Assembly (NCBI GenBank): GCA_963722575.1
Contig: CAVRNR010000003.1
Coordinates: forward strand, 582,291 to 646,290
DNA: 64,000 bases
Direction: 5' to 3'
Source of the DNA: Fen-178 sp963722575
Lineage (GTDB): Bacteria > Acidobacteriota > Terriglobia > Bryobacterales > Bryobacteraceae
In this document: positions 1-8,471 of the stretch, in pieces
Layout of the letters: every line of letters starts with the position of its first letter
Position numbering within the stretch: position 1 is the first letter of the stretch
The notes under the pieces: model-generated
Seen by the model: only the letters and a program-made list of their open reading frames with translations
What the model was told of the DNA's origin: nothing
Database searches by the model: none
Program-made: the position numbers and the translations under genes

Positions 1-1
1 C

Positions 2-829
2 GTCGCGTTTGCGCTTTACACATTTGAGGACGTGGTTTTGCACGCCGTTGCGCTGCGTGTTGCCTACGTTAGTTCTTACATGCTGCTGCCGATGATGCTG
101 TTCGCAGGGGTCGTCTTCGGTGAACTTTGGAAGCTCTTCCAGTCCGGTCGCATTCCTCCGGCCGACGGCCACGGCAGGAAGGCGGCCCTTCTCGGCAGCC
201 TTCCCGCTTGGCCTTTGGCCGCTTGTGGTCTGGCGCTGCCCTGGCTGTTCTCCCACCGCGTGCGGGAGTCCATTGCCCTGATCTGGACGCTGGTGGCGGT
301 GCTCGCCACTCTCTCCACGCTTGCCTTGCTTCTCTCAATCCGCAGACCGTCATTCGCTTGGGTAGGCTGCTTGTTGGTGATGCTCACGGTTCATGTGGGG
401 CCAGCCCTGGATCCCGGCTTGGAATACCCCTTGCACGCGGAGAACGCCTACATGTTTCACACCGCCATGGACGTCCAGGCGTTCCTAAAATCCGCCGTGG
501 ATCCCGAGCGGCCGGTGCGGTTCTGGTTCGAGCCGGCCTTACCGGACACGCCTGTGTTTGACTCGCTTTCGTCGCTTTACTTGTGGGGGTATTGCGATTT
601 CACCAAATCGTTCCGAACGTCTTCGCCCGACACCATCCGCGAGCATCTCCCGCCGACCACGACCCTGGTAAATCTGACTTCCAATGCCGGCGCTCTGGAC
701 GCCCGCAAACAGTTGCTGGCTTCGCGTGGCATCCACGTTGCGAATGAAAGATCGAAGCCGGTCCACTTCGGCAGTCGCCAGTTCTTCGTCATCCTGGACG
801 ACATCTCGGATATGTCCGCACTGCATTGA
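2..829 (+). CDS. C-terminal part of a membrane protein of the glycan cluster (5' end outside window)
   Basis: The frame is open from base 2, so this is the C-terminal ~275 residues of a longer protein. It has several hydrophobic membrane segments in the first half, followed by a soluble tail of about 130 residues. The tail resembles the region after the last membrane helix of the polytopic protein at 4982-7219: both contain an FWF-x-D-P/S-P motif, a D-F-T/S core and a final sensitive-to-tyrosine-rich strand region ending in a hydrophobic beta strand (FFVILDDI here). I infer a GT-C-like or polymerase-like membrane glycosyltransferase, but no catalytic loop is visible because the N-terminus is missing. 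It lies 243 bp upstream of a glycosyltransferase on the same strand. Confidence 0.7.
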   Translation, partial: VAFALYTFEDVVLHAVALRVAYVSSYMLLPMMLFAGVVFGELWKLFQSGRIPPADGHGRKAALLGSLPAWPLAACGLALPWLFSHRVRESIALIWTLVAVLATLSTLALLLSIRRPSFAWVGCLLVMLTVHVGPALDPGLEYPLHAENAYMFHTAMDVQAFLKSAVDPERPVRFWFEPALPDTPVFDSLSSLYLWGYCDFTKSFRTSSPDTIREHLPPTTTLVNLTSNAGALDARKQLLASRGIHVANERSKPVHFGSRQFFVILDDISDMSALH

Positions 830-1072
830 GCGGCACGGGCACTTGAAGTCCTGCGGGCGGCCCCACTCCGCCACCTCAATTCGCCGGAACCGCGGGGCAA
901 AGGCAAAGCGTCTGCCACGCTCAATGAAGCGTCTTCAGCGACAGTGCCTCTGACGCCCAAAGCCGCAGAAGATCCGATCCGCCGATGCCCAGGCCGCTTC
1001 ACTGGACGAACCCTCTTGGCGAACCGCTTGACCAACTGCCATATGGAAGGTGATAACGTTACTCTGTAGCTT

Positions 1073-3184
1073 ATGGATTCTCCCCACGAGAGTTCGGACG
1101 ATGGTGGGTCTTCGGCGGCGCGGGAAGCGCCTTACTTGTCGGTCGTTGTGGCGGCTCGGAACGACGACCATGGCGGCAACCTGCTGGGGCGTATGCAGGT
1201 CTTCGTGGATGCCTGGATCAACCAGGCCAAGCGACACCATCTCTCCTCGGAACTGATCATCGTCGAATGGAATCCGCCGGCCGCGCGTGAACGGCTGGCG
1301 AAGGCGCTCCGCTGGCCAAGCGACACAGGCCCGTGCGAGGTGCGAATCATCGAAGTGCCACCCGAAGTACACGCCCGCTACCGGCAGACGGCGGCTCTGC
1401 CCTTGTACCAAATGATCGCCAAGAATGTCGGAATTCGCCGGGCGCGGGGCGAGTTCATCCTGGCAACCAATATCGACATCGTATTTTCCGACGAGCTGGT
1501 ACAATTTCTGGCGTCGCAGCGGCTGGAAAGGGGCCGCATGTACAGAATCGACCGGCACGATGTCATGAGCGGCGTTCCGGTGGATGGCACGCTCGACGAG
1601 CAACTCGCGTACTGCGGCAGTCACTTAATCCGGGTGTGTGCGCGCGAGGGCCTGTTCCGCTTGAGTGAGAACGGCTTGCGGCGGAACGAGGGGCAGGACA
1701 TTGTCCGAGCGGAATCGGGCATCCAATTCGGCAGGGGTTGGTTCCCTGTGGAGCTGTATGATTTGCGAGAGCCATTTCGCTGGATAGAGAACGATGCCGA
1801 GGTCTGGCTCCGCGTGCCGGCAGCCGGGTCCGCGATCTTGCTGGATGTCGAACCCGGACCGGGTGTGGGTCCGCTCCCGCAGTCCTTGCAGGTGGTCGAC
1901 GCGGACGGTTCGATGGTGGCGGAATGGAGGCTTTCGGGGCGAACCAAGCTGCAACTGTGGCTGCCGCCGGCTGCGGACAACAGCGTTCAATCATTCCGCC
2001 TGCACGTTCCGGACGGCGGCCGGCCGGTGATCCACGATCCGCGCATTCTCAATTTTCGGGTCTTCCGCTGCGACTGGGCCGAACAGATGCCAAGAGTTGC
2101 ACCCGCGCCGTTCGCCCGGGTGGTCCGGGAGGCTCGCCCGACGCTTGCCCGTCTGGCGGCGAGCTTGGGGGTTCCGGCAATGCTGTTCAAAGGACCCGCC
2201 ATTTTGCGGGCGGCCGTGCGCCTGCTGAGCGAGCGGGGGGACGATATCTTCGGACCAGGCGTTGAATTCTGGGGCAAAGGATGGCACTACCTGGAGCATG
2301 CGGGCGCCGAAAGATTTCGTTGGGTATCCCAGGATGCGGAACTCGTAGTGCGGACCTCCGGCGAGAGGCGCAACCTGGCCTTGCTGGTGGATCCGGGACC
2401 CGGCGTAGGCTACCGGCCCTTCCACCTTCTGATCTCGCTGGCCGACGGCGAAGTGGTGGCGCGCGCGCGTGTGAACGGACTGACCTACGTAAAAGTCCCC
2501 ATTCCAGCATGGCGCGGAAGAGTCACCGCTCTCTACCTGACCACGAAGGAAGGGGGATTGCCCGTCGCGGGAGAGCCGCGCATCCTCAACTTTAGAGTTT
2601 TCGGGTGCGGATGCGCCGCCGGAAAGGCCGCGAGTATGTCCGCGGAGCCGGAGCACGTTGTACCGTGGACCGCGGTAACCGTGGAATCGCGACCGGCGGA
2701 GACCGATTGGGCGTCCGAGCTGAAGGAATACCGGCGGGTGATTGCCGACATGGGCAAGCCCGTATCCGTGCACACATACGCTTGCGGCGACTTTACCATG
2801 ATGGCTCGCGAGCATTGGTCCGACGTTCGAGGCTACACGGAGCTAGACCAGTTCTACTCGATGCATCTCGATTCCATGCTGTGCTATGCCGCGCACCATG
2901 CCGGGGCGCCGGAGCAACTCCTGCCGGAGCCGATGCGCATCTACCACATCGAGCATGGCGCCGGGTCTGGGTGGACACCCGAAGGAGAAGGCAAACTCTT
3001 TGGCCGCATGTCGCAAGACGGCATTCACGTTGTCTCTTATCAAGACTTGGTGGCGTTGATCGTGCAGATGCGTAGCCTTCACGCTCCAGTGATCTTCAAT
3101 ATGGATGACTGGGGACTGGCCGCGCTTACTTTTCCGGAAACCGCGCCGGCGAGAACCGCGTGCGGCTCGGAGACTGGCCGTTGA
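1073..3184 (+). CDS. glycosyltransferase with GT-A domain interrupted by two beta-rich modules
   Basis: Predicted cytosolic sugar transferase of the glycan cluster, 703 residues. Residues 21-190 form the N-terminal half of a GT-A fold (SVVVAARNDDHGG; ATNIDIVF as the DxD-like metal/nucleotide-sugar motif near 131-138). Residues 565-690 resemble the C-terminal half of family-2/27 transferases (ACGDFTMMAREHW, then MRIYHIEHG). Between them are two copies of a ~115-residue beta-rich module (about 216-335 and 395-512), each beginning with an F/WGxGW motif, passing through LLxDxxPGPGVG and ending PRILNFRVF. The same layout recurs at 3198-4982 and 14339-16729. ATG at 1073 is the only good start. The next gene begins 13 bp later. 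The sugar donor and acceptor cannot be told from sequence. Confidence 0.88.
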   Translation: MDSPHESSDDGGSSAAREAPYLSVVVAARNDDHGGNLLGRMQVFVDAWINQAKRHHLSSELIIVEWNPPAARERLAKALRWPSDTGPCEVRIIEVPPEVHARYRQTAALPLYQMIAKNVGIRRARGEFILATNIDIVFSDELVQFLASQRLERGRMYRIDRHDVMSGVPVDGTLDEQLAYCGSHLIRVCAREGLFRLSENGLRRNEGQDIVRAESGIQFGRGWFPVELYDLREPFRWIENDAEVWLRVPAAGSAILLDVEPGPGVGPLPQSLQVVDADGSMVAEWRLSGRTKLQLWLPPAADNSVQSFRLHVPDGGRPVIHDPRILNFRVFRCDWAEQMPRVAPAPFARVVREARPTLARLAASLGVPAMLFKGPAILRAAVRLLSERGDDIFGPGVEFWGKGWHYLEHAGAERFRWVSQDAELVVRTSGERRNLALLVDPGPGVGYRPFHLLISLADGEVVARARVNGLTYVKVPIPAWRGRVTALYLTTKEGGLPVAGEPRILNFRVFGCGCAAGKAASMSAEPEHVVPWTAVTVESRPAETDWASELKEYRRVIADMGKPVSVHTYACGDFTMMAREHWSDVRGYTELDQFYSMHLDSMLCYAAHHAGAPEQLLPEPMRIYHIEHGAGSGWTPEGEGKLFGRMSQDGIHVVSYQDLVALIVQMRSLHAPVIFNMDDWGLAALTFPETAPARTACGSETGR

Positions 3185-3197
3185 AGGAATCCGAATT

Positions 3198-4982
3198 ATG
3201 TCAACATGCCCGGAAAGCTCCGCGCCTTATATCTCGGTAGTGGTTGCCGCCAGAAACGACAATCATGGCGGGAACATGATCGGGCGGATGCAGGCCTTTG
3301 TCGATTCCTGGATCATCCAGGCGAGCCGGTACGACCTTTCATCCGAGATCGTCGTGGTGGAGTGGAACCCTCCGGCGGACCGCCCCAGGCTGATGGACGA
3401 ACTCCGGTGGCCGGAAGACATGGGCCCCTGCGAGGTTCGGTTCATCGAGGTGCCCCGCGAAGCTCACGACCGCCTGCCGCAGGCAAACGTTATCCCGTTG
3501 CACCAGATGATCGCCAAGAACGCCGGTATTCGCCGCGCACGCGGCCAATTCGTGCTCGCCACGAACCTCGACATCATATTCTCGGCCGAACTGATGCGGT
3601 TTCTGGGAGAGCGCCGTCTGGAGCGCCGGAAGATGTACCGGATGGATCGGACCGACGTCGCCAGTTATCTTCCCGCCGGCGCAACGGTGGATGAACTGCT
3701 CGCTTTCTGCGAAAGTCACATGCTTCGGATCTTTGCCCGCGAGGGAGTCATGAATCTATCGGGGAATGGCCGGCGAGTTATCGAGGACGAAGACATAGTC
3801 GGGCCGGCGGAGGGTATTTGGCTGGGAACCGGCTGGAACGCAATCGAGCAGTCGGAGCATCGGCCGTACCGCTGGATGGAGCCCGAGGCGGAGATCGTGT
3901 TTGAGCGGCCGCCCGAAGCCGCACCCCGGCTGCTGATCGACGCGGAGGTGGGCCCCAGTGCCGGGGGCTACCCGCTGGTGGTCGAGGTAGTTTCCCCGGC
4001 GGGCCATGTTTTGACGTCCGCGAAGGTCGACGGAACGTGCAAACTGCGGCTGCGTATTCCGGATCACCTGTCCTCCGGCACGCTTCGTCTACGGCTTCAG
4101 GGCCGCAAACTTCCGCTCGCTCGAACTCCGCGCTTTTTGATGCTCCGCGTTTTCGGACTGAAATGGGAAGTCCCGCCCAAGTGGCTGGCGGGGTTATCGC
4201 TCGCACGGGGAACTCAGTCCGTGCGGGAAACCACTGTCCTGGAACGTTCTGCCGATCCGCGCACGGTTCAGCTTGCGATCCGGCCGGGACCAGACTCCAG
4301 TCTGGAGACTCTCGATGTCAAACTGACCGATCCGGCGGGGAATGTCGTGTTTCGGGCGGGGGACCGCCTCCCCGCGGCGTCCGGGCATCAGGGCGAGGCT
4401 GAGTACCTTCTCTCGCTCGACCTGGGTTTCAAACTATCGGACAGCTCCGCGGACAGAAGCCAGCCTGAGTCATCCGATATCGCCTGGCTATTGGAAGTAC
4501 TGGATACGGAAGCGCCTGTCGACTGGACCATTTATCCGCAAGCGCCCACCTCGGGAGCCTCCCGCATTGCGAATGCGGCATACCTGCACACAAGCGCGTG
4601 CGGCGACTTCACCCTGCTTTCACGTGAGGATTGGTTCGCGCTTCGCGCGTACCCCGAATTCCCGATCTGGCCCATGAACATCGACCTGCTGTTCTGTTAC
4701 GCAGCTCACCACGGTGGAATCGGCGAAGCGGTACTGCGCGAACCGATGCGCGTCTACCACACGGAACACCTTTCGGCCGCCGGCTGGACTCCGGAAGGCG
4801 AGGAAGCGCGCGCTGCCCGCATCGAAGCCAAGGGTGTCACGGAAATCCAATTCGCCACCGCGACGGAATGGATCGATCGCATGCGCCGGTTCAATGCGCC
4901 GATGATCTTCACTTTGAATGACTGGGGCCTGGCCGCCCAGACGCTTCCGGAAAGGACGGTTCAGGCGAAGGCTCGACAGTGA
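3198..4982 (+). CDS. glycosyltransferase with interrupted GT-A domain, paralog of the upstream gene
   Basis: 594 residues when started at ATG 3198, which has AAGGA about 7 bases upstream; the frame is open further 5' but that part overlaps the previous gene. Residues 11-180 repeat the N-terminal GT-A half (SVVVAARNDNHGG, ATNLDIIF). Residues 463-590 repeat the C-terminal half (ACGDFTLLSREDW, MRVYHTEH). The insert between them contains one clear beta-rich module (GTGW start, MLRVFGLKW end) and one shorter, diverged module. It follows its paralog by 13 bp and its TGA overlaps the ATG of the next gene (TGATG), so the three genes are probably translated from one message. Role in glycan assembly is inferred from family and context. 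Confidence 0.88.
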   Translation: MSTCPESSAPYISVVVAARNDNHGGNMIGRMQAFVDSWIIQASRYDLSSEIVVVEWNPPADRPRLMDELRWPEDMGPCEVRFIEVPREAHDRLPQANVIPLHQMIAKNAGIRRARGQFVLATNLDIIFSAELMRFLGERRLERRKMYRMDRTDVASYLPAGATVDELLAFCESHMLRIFAREGVMNLSGNGRRVIEDEDIVGPAEGIWLGTGWNAIEQSEHRPYRWMEPEAEIVFERPPEAAPRLLIDAEVGPSAGGYPLVVEVVSPAGHVLTSAKVDGTCKLRLRIPDHLSSGTLRLRLQGRKLPLARTPRFLMLRVFGLKWEVPPKWLAGLSLARGTQSVRETTVLERSADPRTVQLAIRPGPDSSLETLDVKLTDPAGNVVFRAGDRLPAASGHQGEAEYLLSLDLGFKLSDSSADRSQPESSDIAWLLEVLDTEAPVDWTIYPQAPTSGASRIANAAYLHTSACGDFTLLSREDWFALRAYPEFPIWPMNIDLLFCYAAHHGGIGEAVLREPMRVYHTEHLSAAGWTPEGEEARAARIEAKGVTEIQFATATEWIDRMRRFNAPMIFTLNDWGLAAQTLPERTVQAKARQ

Positions 4983-7219
4983 TGTCTCCGAAGTCCGCGA
5001 CTCAGGCTACCTCGCTTCGGAACGGCCTGTACGTGGCTGCCGTCCTTCTGCTTCCGTTGCTGGTCCTCTGGCACCGGGACAATGTGCTCTATTCGCCGCC
5101 GTTGCATAGCGATCCCTGGTTCTATTTGGGTTTTTTTAAGGACCTGGTGGACTTCAAGCGAGACCTGTTTCCTAGCTTCCACGGCGGGAGCCGGTACTCC
5201 TGGATACTGCCGGGTTACCTGGTTCACTCGCTTTTCTCCCCGGTCACCGCCAACTTCATCCTGCATCTGGCGGTTCACTCGATTGCCGTGCTGTCCCTGT
5301 TTTCGATTCTTCGGGCCACCGCCGGCGTGCGCGCCGCCTTCCTGACGGCAATGGTCTTTTCTCTCCACCCCTGGCTGTGGGCCGCAACCGGTTGGGATTA
5401 TGTGGACGGGCCGGGCATCGCGTATTGCCTGCTGGCTCTGGCGTTGCTGACCCGGTCCGCGCGGCAGCCGGTCCGAAAGGGAAGTCTGTTCCTGGCGGGC
5501 ATGGCGCTGGCCGGAATGCTGTATTCGAATCTCTCCTGGATTACGATTGCGCCGCTGCTGCCCCTTTACTACATCGCGATGGTCTGGGCTTGGCGCCGGA
5601 CACCAATGATCCGCTCACTGCTGGCGGTGTGTCTTTGGTCGGGCGCAGGATTCGGAATCGTAACGGCGGCCTTCTGCGGCGTCAACTACCTGCTGGATGG
5701 CAGTTTCTGGTTCTTACGCCCCGCGATCGAGACCGCGCGCGCTTATTCGGCGAATTGGCGCTGGCCCGCGAGCATATGGGAGAACGGGGGGTTGGGACCG
5801 TGGTTGTGGTTCGGCGCGGTGGCGGGAATTGCGGCTGTTCTTCTCCTTCCGTCCCGGCTGCGGAAGGGAGCGGCCAGGCATAACGCAGCCGGCTTGCTGT
5901 TCTCCGCACTACTCTTTGTGACGGTAGCGTTCATGGCCTACCAGCAGTACCGGGGCATCGCGGTGCTTGGTTATTACTTTTACGCCAGCCATTTGCTTCC
6001 TTTCGTGTTTCTCGTGATTGGCACCTCATTCTGGCCGGCAGCCGAGGCCATGAGCCCCCGGGCGTTTGTACTGACGTGCTGCGCCACCGCCGTGGTTTTC
6101 GGAGCGATCTGGTATCACGCGGAGCAATGGCGGCTTCCCGCACGGGAAACCGCCTTGGCGGCCGCCGGCGTTTTAGCCATGGCCCTGGTGTTGCGCCGGC
6201 GCCAGATGGGGGTGTGGCTGGCCATGGCAGGTTTCGCGGTTCTCACGGCGGGGGTCGTCACCGAAGCGGTCAATCTGCATGGGACGCGCGCGCAATACGA
6301 ACGCGTCATCCACGCCAGGGAGCGAATGGAAAGCGTTCGCCATGGCGGCGTGGTGTGGTTTTGGTTCAACGAGAGCGATCCCGACAGCCCCGACTACTTT
6401 GCGTTAAACAATACCTATATGGCGGATTTTAGCCGGCTGGGGACCGCGTTCCCACAGTATGGGTGCGATGTGAAGCTCGAAAGCGGCGCCCTGGTGGTGG
6501 TTTCCTCACGCGACGGGCGGGCGCCGGAAACGGCCAGCGGCGTTCTTCGGGACTGCTGGCGCGCATATGGGATGAAGCCCGTAGTCAAGGAGGTCGACCG
6601 CTTTCAGCCTGGCGGCCGCCCCTACACCGTTGCCATGATCGCGGCCGAAGCCGATTCCACGCTCCGCCACTCCCTCCGCCCGGTCTTCGATTCCACCGGC
6701 AAGGCCTCCCTCCAGATAGTGGAGGACTCCGACGCGCCGGTCGCATTTCCGCCGGAACGCTGGTTCCCTTTGCAGCACCAGACCGATAATGGCGCCATGC
6801 GGATCACGTCCGGACGAATTGCGGTGCTCACGCCTCGGGGCCCGTACGCCTATGCGTTTGGCTATCCTCCGTTAGCCGCGCCTGTTACCGGGCGCTACCG
6901 CTTCGCGCTCCAATACAGCCACCGATCGGGACAGTTCAGTTTCGGGGCGCGTCCGGCCGACGACTCCCGATACCTGGCCGCCGATGCCGTAGGGCACCGC
7001 GAGGGCAACATCCGCGAACTGTGCTTCTGGCTGGATCTGAAGCGCGGCGAGACGGTGCGCCTGCTGGTCGCGAACAATAACAATTTCGGCGTTGGCGCGG
7101 CCTCGTTCCTGATCGAGAAGCTCTCGGCAGTCGAAGTCGACCCGCCGCCCGGCCCCGCACTCAACGCCTCCACGCCGGTTCTTCAACCAGGATCTTCCGG
7201 CTCAACGCGCCGAAATTGA
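4982..7219 (+). CDS. polytopic membrane protein, GT-C/ArnT-like, with C-terminal beta domain
   Basis: 745 residues from ATG 4982, which overlaps the preceding stop as TGATG. About ten hydrophobic segments span residues 15-430. The first extracytoplasmic loop has an acidic, aromatic stretch (PPLHSDPWFY), reminiscent of the DPxYY-type loop of GT-C glycosyltransferases that use lipid-linked sugars. Residues 440-550 resemble the tail of the partial protein at 2-829. Residues 590-730 look like a soluble beta-sandwich (SGQFSFGARPADDSRYL). Probably acts at the membrane on a lipid-linked glycan intermediate; an O-antigen-polymerase-like role is an alternative. The last 59 bp overlap the convergent gene at 7161-8471. 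Confidence 0.8.
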   Translation: MSPKSATQATSLRNGLYVAAVLLLPLLVLWHRDNVLYSPPLHSDPWFYLGFFKDLVDFKRDLFPSFHGGSRYSWILPGYLVHSLFSPVTANFILHLAVHSIAVLSLFSILRATAGVRAAFLTAMVFSLHPWLWAATGWDYVDGPGIAYCLLALALLTRSARQPVRKGSLFLAGMALAGMLYSNLSWITIAPLLPLYYIAMVWAWRRTPMIRSLLAVCLWSGAGFGIVTAAFCGVNYLLDGSFWFLRPAIETARAYSANWRWPASIWENGGLGPWLWFGAVAGIAAVLLLPSRLRKGAARHNAAGLLFSALLFVTVAFMAYQQYRGIAVLGYYFYASHLLPFVFLVIGTSFWPAAEAMSPRAFVLTCCATAVVFGAIWYHAEQWRLPARETALAAAGVLAMALVLRRRQMGVWLAMAGFAVLTAGVVTEAVNLHGTRAQYERVIHARERMESVRHGGVVWFWFNESDPDSPDYFALNNTYMADFSRLGTAFPQYGCDVKLESGALVVVSSRDGRAPETASGVLRDCWRAYGMKPVVKEVDRFQPGGRPYTVAMIAAEADSTLRHSLRPVFDSTGKASLQIVEDSDAPVAFPPERWFPLQHQTDNGAMRITSGRIAVLTPRGPYAYAFGYPPLAAPVTGRYRFALQYSHRSGQFSFGARPADDSRYLAADAVGHREGNIRELCFWLDLKRGETVRLLVANNNNFGVGAASFLIEKLSAVEVDPPPGPALNASTPVLQPGSSGSTRRN

Positions 7220-8471
7220 ATTCCGTGCATACGCGGTGCTGGATATAGCGCGACACATCGCGGCGCTTGCGCGGATTGCCCAAGAACTCATCCACCAGGG
7301 AGTTGAGGTGATCGACGCTGCGGTACATCACCTGGTTGCCGATTTCGCCCATGCTCTGAAAAAAGTCGTCCTTGTAATCGAACAGCATCAGCCCGCCGCA
7401 CGCAAAGCAGCCCATCACTTTGGGCGAAATGCCGGTGTTGTAACCCAGGTTGATGACATCCACAATCAGGTCGCTGTTCATGAACAGCAGCGGCAGTTCC
7501 GTAAAGTAATCGAGGCACTTCCGGAAGCGGATGCGGTACTGGTCGCGGAGGGTCGAAACGCTTTTCGGCTCCATAAAATTGCCGAAGAATTCGTATTCGC
7601 GCCGGAGGCCGGTGAGCACGGAAAGGCGGACATCGGTGTTGCCGGCCACCTCGATTTCCTCGTGCATGAAATTCCAGAAGAAGGTGGAATTCGCATCCAG
7701 GCGGAGTTCTTTGCGCGCCGGCTTATCGAGCGCGTCGATCTCGGCCATGATGAGGTCCCAAAGGCACTCCGTGAGCCGGCTCTTCTTCGCGGCCAGCACC
7801 CGCGACTCGATGCCGGCCAGGACCGGCTGACGGCGGAACGGCAAGTCCCGCGCGGCCTGCAGATAGACGTTACCGGCGAAGGACAGGCGCGTGTGAAACG
7901 CAGTGGGCGGAGCCGTGCGGTAGCTGTGCCGCACAAAATTCGGATACGCGGGCTGGAGGAAAAAGCGAACTTTGCCGCTCTTGATTACTCCCAGCTTGTC
8001 CAACGCGGCGATATGCCCGCGGTCGGGCGAATAGTGCAGATAGAGCGAATGATTGAGGGCTTTCCGGAGCCGGCGGATGGAACCACCCATGGCCTCCGCC
8101 GGGGTATTGGGCCAGTGATTCAGAATCTGCCGGGGGAGTTGCAGAAGCCCATGGTCCCACAACATCAGCGTGGGAATCTCGAGAATGTCCTTAAACACGT
8201 TCCGGCCCTTGGTGGCGCAGATGAGGGCGTAGAGAGCGTTGGGCAGCGAAATGGCCACATCGGGGCGAAAGGTCTTCAGCGCCTCGATGGCATCGTGAAT
8301 GTAGACATCGTTGCCGCTGGTGAAGCCGGCAACGTCCAGATCGAACACCGCCGCACCCAGCGTGCGCAGCTCTTCGGCCATTTCGACGGCGAAGTTATAA
8401 TCGACGCCGCCGAACCACCCGTGCGGGGGTAGCGTGGCGACGATTCGCAAACCTGCCAGGGGAGCGGTCAT
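7161..8471 (-). CDS. CgeB-like glycosyltransferase (Glyco_trans_1_2 type)
   Basis: 436 residues. The N-terminus GLRIVATLPPHGWFGGVDYN is a Rossmann strand-loop typical of GT-B transferases. The C-terminal third (about 345-430) matches the PF13524-type domain of CgeB/YkvP-like proteins: LGYNTGISPKVMGCFACGGL followed by LMLFDYKDDFF and a region rich in basic residues before the end. It is the last gene of the minus-strand operon. Its start overlaps the stop of the large glycosyltransferase upstream by 4 bp (ATGA), so translation is probably coupled. Its 3' end overlaps the convergent membrane-protein gene by 59 bp. Substrate unknown. Confidence 0.82.
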   Translation of the reverse strand: MTAPLAGLRIVATLPPHGWFGGVDYNFAVEMAEELRTLGAAVFDLDVAGFTSGNDVYIHDAIEALKTFRPDVAISLPNALYALICATKGRNVFKDILEIPTLMLWDHGLLQLPRQILNHWPNTPAEAMGGSIRRLRKALNHSLYLHYSPDRGHIAALDKLGVIKSGKVRFFLQPAYPNFVRHSYRTAPPTAFHTRLSFAGNVYLQAARDLPFRRQPVLAGIESRVLAAKKSRLTECLWDLIMAEIDALDKPARKELRLDANSTFFWNFMHEEIEVAGNTDVRLSVLTGLRREYEFFGNFMEPKSVSTLRDQYRIRFRKCLDYFTELPLLFMNSDLIVDVINLGYNTGISPKVMGCFACGGLMLFDYKDDFFQSMGEIGNQVMYRSVDHLNSLVDEFLGNPRKRRDVSRYIQHRVCTEFNFGALSRKILVEEPAWRR

